NCBI GenBank assembly: GCA_050303435.1
Contig: JBNLBT010000016.1
Coordinates: 1-48,866, forward strand
Length of the DNA: 48,866 nt
Reading direction: 5' to 3'
From: JBNLBT01 sp050303435
GTDB taxonomy: Bacteria; Pseudomonadota; Gammaproteobacteria; Xanthomonadales; Marinicellaceae
In this document: one piece after another, positions 47,710 to 48,866 of the stretch
Layout: every line of letters begins with the position of its first letter
Position numbering within the stretch: position 1 is the stretch's first letter
Position numbers and translations under genes: made by a program
The notes under the pieces: model-generated
What the model saw: the letters and a program-made list of their open reading frames with translations, nothing else
What the model was told of the DNA's origin: nothing
The model's database searches: none

Positions 47710-48378
47710 TTGAAGGCGCTTTTCGGTCAGACGGTCAACTGGCGCAACGAACAATTGTTGCATCAGGCACTCACGCACCGGAGCATGGGCAAGCGCAACA
47801 ATGAACGACTCGAGTTCCTTGGCGACAGCATCCTCAGTCTGGTCACAACCCACTGGCTGTACACCCAATTCAGTCAGCTCAGCGAAGGCGAGATGTCGCG
47901 CATTCGTTCATCACTGGTGAGTGGCCGCACGCTGGCCCGTGTGGCCCGTCATTATGGGCTGGGGGAACACATCCGCCTCGGCGCCGGTGAAATCAAATCC
48001 GGTGGGGCAGACAAAAGTTCGGTGTTGGCTGATGCGGTTGAAGCCATATTTGGCGCCGTGTACCTGGACCAGGGCTTTGCGTTTGCTCAGCAATTCGTGG
48101 AAAACACCATGCAAGCCTGGTATCAGAAGGTCAATCCTGAAAAAATCAACAAGGACAACAAATCGGCTCTGCAGGAAGTGTTGCAGAAACACGGTTTGCC
48201 GACCCCGACCTATGAAACCCTGCAAGAGGAGGAATTGGCGGACCACAGCATGTTTTTTGAAGTGGCCTGTCGGGTCCCCGATTTGCAACTGAGCACCTGC
48301 GCAGAAGCGGCCAGCCGCAAACGCGCTGAACAGGGCGCGGCGGAAAAAATGCTGGCCGAGCTGCCGTTCAAGCCATGA
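47710..48378 (+). CDS. rnc: Ribonuclease III
   Basis: Cleaves double-stranded RNA in rRNA and mRNA processing. The 222-aa protein has the signature NERLEFLGDSIL (residues 31-42, Glu35 and Asp39), a second acidic pair in ADAVEAIFGAVYLD and a C-terminal double-stranded RNA binding domain (about 148-219, ending KRAEQGAAEKMLAEL). It starts with TTG at 47710, three bases after the in-frame TAA of the DUF4845 gene, with no ribosome site of its own, so reinitiation is likely. It overlaps era by ATGA. Confidence 0.95.
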   Translation: MKALFGQTVNWRNEQLLHQALTHRSMGKRNNERLEFLGDSILSLVTTHWLYTQFSQLSEGEMSRIRSSLVSGRTLARVARHYGLGEHIRLGAGEIKSGGADKSSVLADAVEAIFGAVYLDQGFAFAQQFVENTMQAWYQKVNPEKINKDNKSALQEVLQKHGLPTPTYETLQEEELADHSMFFEVACRVPDLQLSTCAEAASRKRAEQGAAEKMLAELPFKP

Positions 48379-48866
48379 AACAGGCGGCCGACTTCAAGAC
48401 CGGCTACGTGGCCGTGATCGGACGCCCCAATGTGGGTAAATCCACCTTGATCAATCAGATGCTGGAACACAAGCTGTCCATTGTTTCGGCCAAGCCACAA
48501 ACCACCCGACACCAGATTCTCGGTGTGCTCACCGACGCCGATCACCAGATCATATTCATCGACACGCCGGGCATTCACAACCAGCGCGGCACCGCTTTGA
48601 ACCGTCAATTGAACCAGGCGGCCATGAGCTCGGTGCACGACGTCGATGTGTTGGTCATGGTGATTGAAGCGATGAAATGGAACGACGAAGATGAGAAAGC
48701 GCTGAAAGCGATGCAACACAGCCAGGCCGTCAAAGTGCTGGTGGTCAACAAAATTGACCGCGTGCAGCACAAAGACGATTTGTTGCCGTTCCTGCAACGC
48801 GTGTCGGACAAAGCCGACTTTGCCCACATCCACCCCGTCAGCGCCCTCAAGAACCGGCAGGTCGAC
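48375..48866 (+). CDS. era: GTPase Era (5' part; continues beyond window)
   Basis: The first 164 codons of the ribosome-assembly GTPase that binds 16S rRNA. Seen are GRPNVGKS (residues 16-23, G1), the switch with PQTTRHQI, DTPG (63-66, G3), NKID (125-128, G4) and SAL (156-158, G5). The frame is open to the last base; the C-terminal KH domain lies beyond the window. The ATG overlaps the rnc stop by four bases, the conserved rnc-era arrangement. Confidence 0.96.
   Translation, partial: MKQAADFKTGYVAVIGRPNVGKSTLINQMLEHKLSIVSAKPQTTRHQILGVLTDADHQIIFIDTPGIHNQRGTALNRQLNQAAMSSVHDVDVLVMVIEAMKWNDEDEKALKAMQHSQAVKVLVVNKIDRVQHKDDLLPFLQRVSDKADFAHIHPVSALKNRQVD

Noticed and set aside
1..48866. CRISPR arrays, tRNA or rRNA genes, insertion sequences
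   Set aside because: I saw no regular short repeats with spacers, no cloverleaf-like sequence and no transposase or integrase. Reading by eye could miss a single degenerate tRNA.

Overview
The window is chromosomal DNA of a moderately GC-rich gammaproteobacterium, most likely Lysobacterales (Xanthomonadales) or a close uncultured relative. Two housekeeping runs support this: yceD-rpmF-plsX-fabHDG-acpP-fabF-pabB-pabC-mltG-tmk-holB-pilZ, and rpoE-rseA-rseC-mucD-lepA-lepB-DUF4845-rnc-era. Their order matches that group as I remember it; no database was consulted. The sequence is densely coding (56 protein genes called). I see no rRNA, tRNA, CRISPR array, transposase or integrase.

Region by region. 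(1) 1-1,553 is visibly AT-richer: the tail of an unknown protein cut by the window edge, an orphan 132-aa protein and a trypsin-fold protease. This looks like an acquired island. (2) 1,554-4,959: a 58-aa basic protein, a membrane protein, an LRR-like protein and a secreted protein made of five DUF3011 repeats. (3) 5,035-10,676: a divergent, TetR-controlled acyl-CoA locus. An acyl-CoA dehydrogenase with the DGPDEVH ending, a TetR regulator, an APH-type kinase and an SDR face another SDR and a saccharopine-dehydrogenase-like reductase across a near-palindromic operator. The kinase plus dehydrogenase pair looks like a split bacterial counterpart of ACAD10/ACAD11. (4) 10,772-17,536: stress and maintenance genes (exported peroxiredoxin, Fe-SOD, EamA transporter, GFA protein, MoxR-VWA pair, Fe-S type uracil-DNA glycosylase, LapA-like protein). 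(5) 17,721-22,370: secreted-protein locus with a GH5 glycosidase, an alpha/alpha-toroid protein and two tandem beta-helix paralogues; three of these end in a related I-[FW]-x-x-[GS]-F-[ED] sequence, which I consider the most novel signal here. (6) 22,558-26,735: DUF4920, GntP permease, PhyH oxygenase, TesB and an AmpD-like amidase.

(7) 26,759-37,601 is the fatty-acid, folate and division-related operon: phospholipid initiation (PlsX), FAS II initiation and elongation (FabH, D, G, ACP, F), p-aminobenzoate synthesis (PabB, PabC), peptidoglycan glycan-strand termination (MltG), dTMP kinase and the DNA polymerase III delta-prime subunit. (8) 37,690-41,110: pilZ, an unknown 164-aa gene and a large pseudoREC-PAS-GGDEF-EAL protein resembling FimX, i.e. 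a probable type IV pilus / c-di-GMP module. (9) 41,178-48,866: the envelope-stress sigma factor with its anti-sigma factor, RseC and a periplasmic DegP-type protease, followed by lepA, signal peptidase, RNase III and the start of Era. No rseB lies between rseA and rseC. Two sites with the same GGAACTT-N15-GTCNAA-like geometry precede rpoE and mucD and suggest autoregulation.
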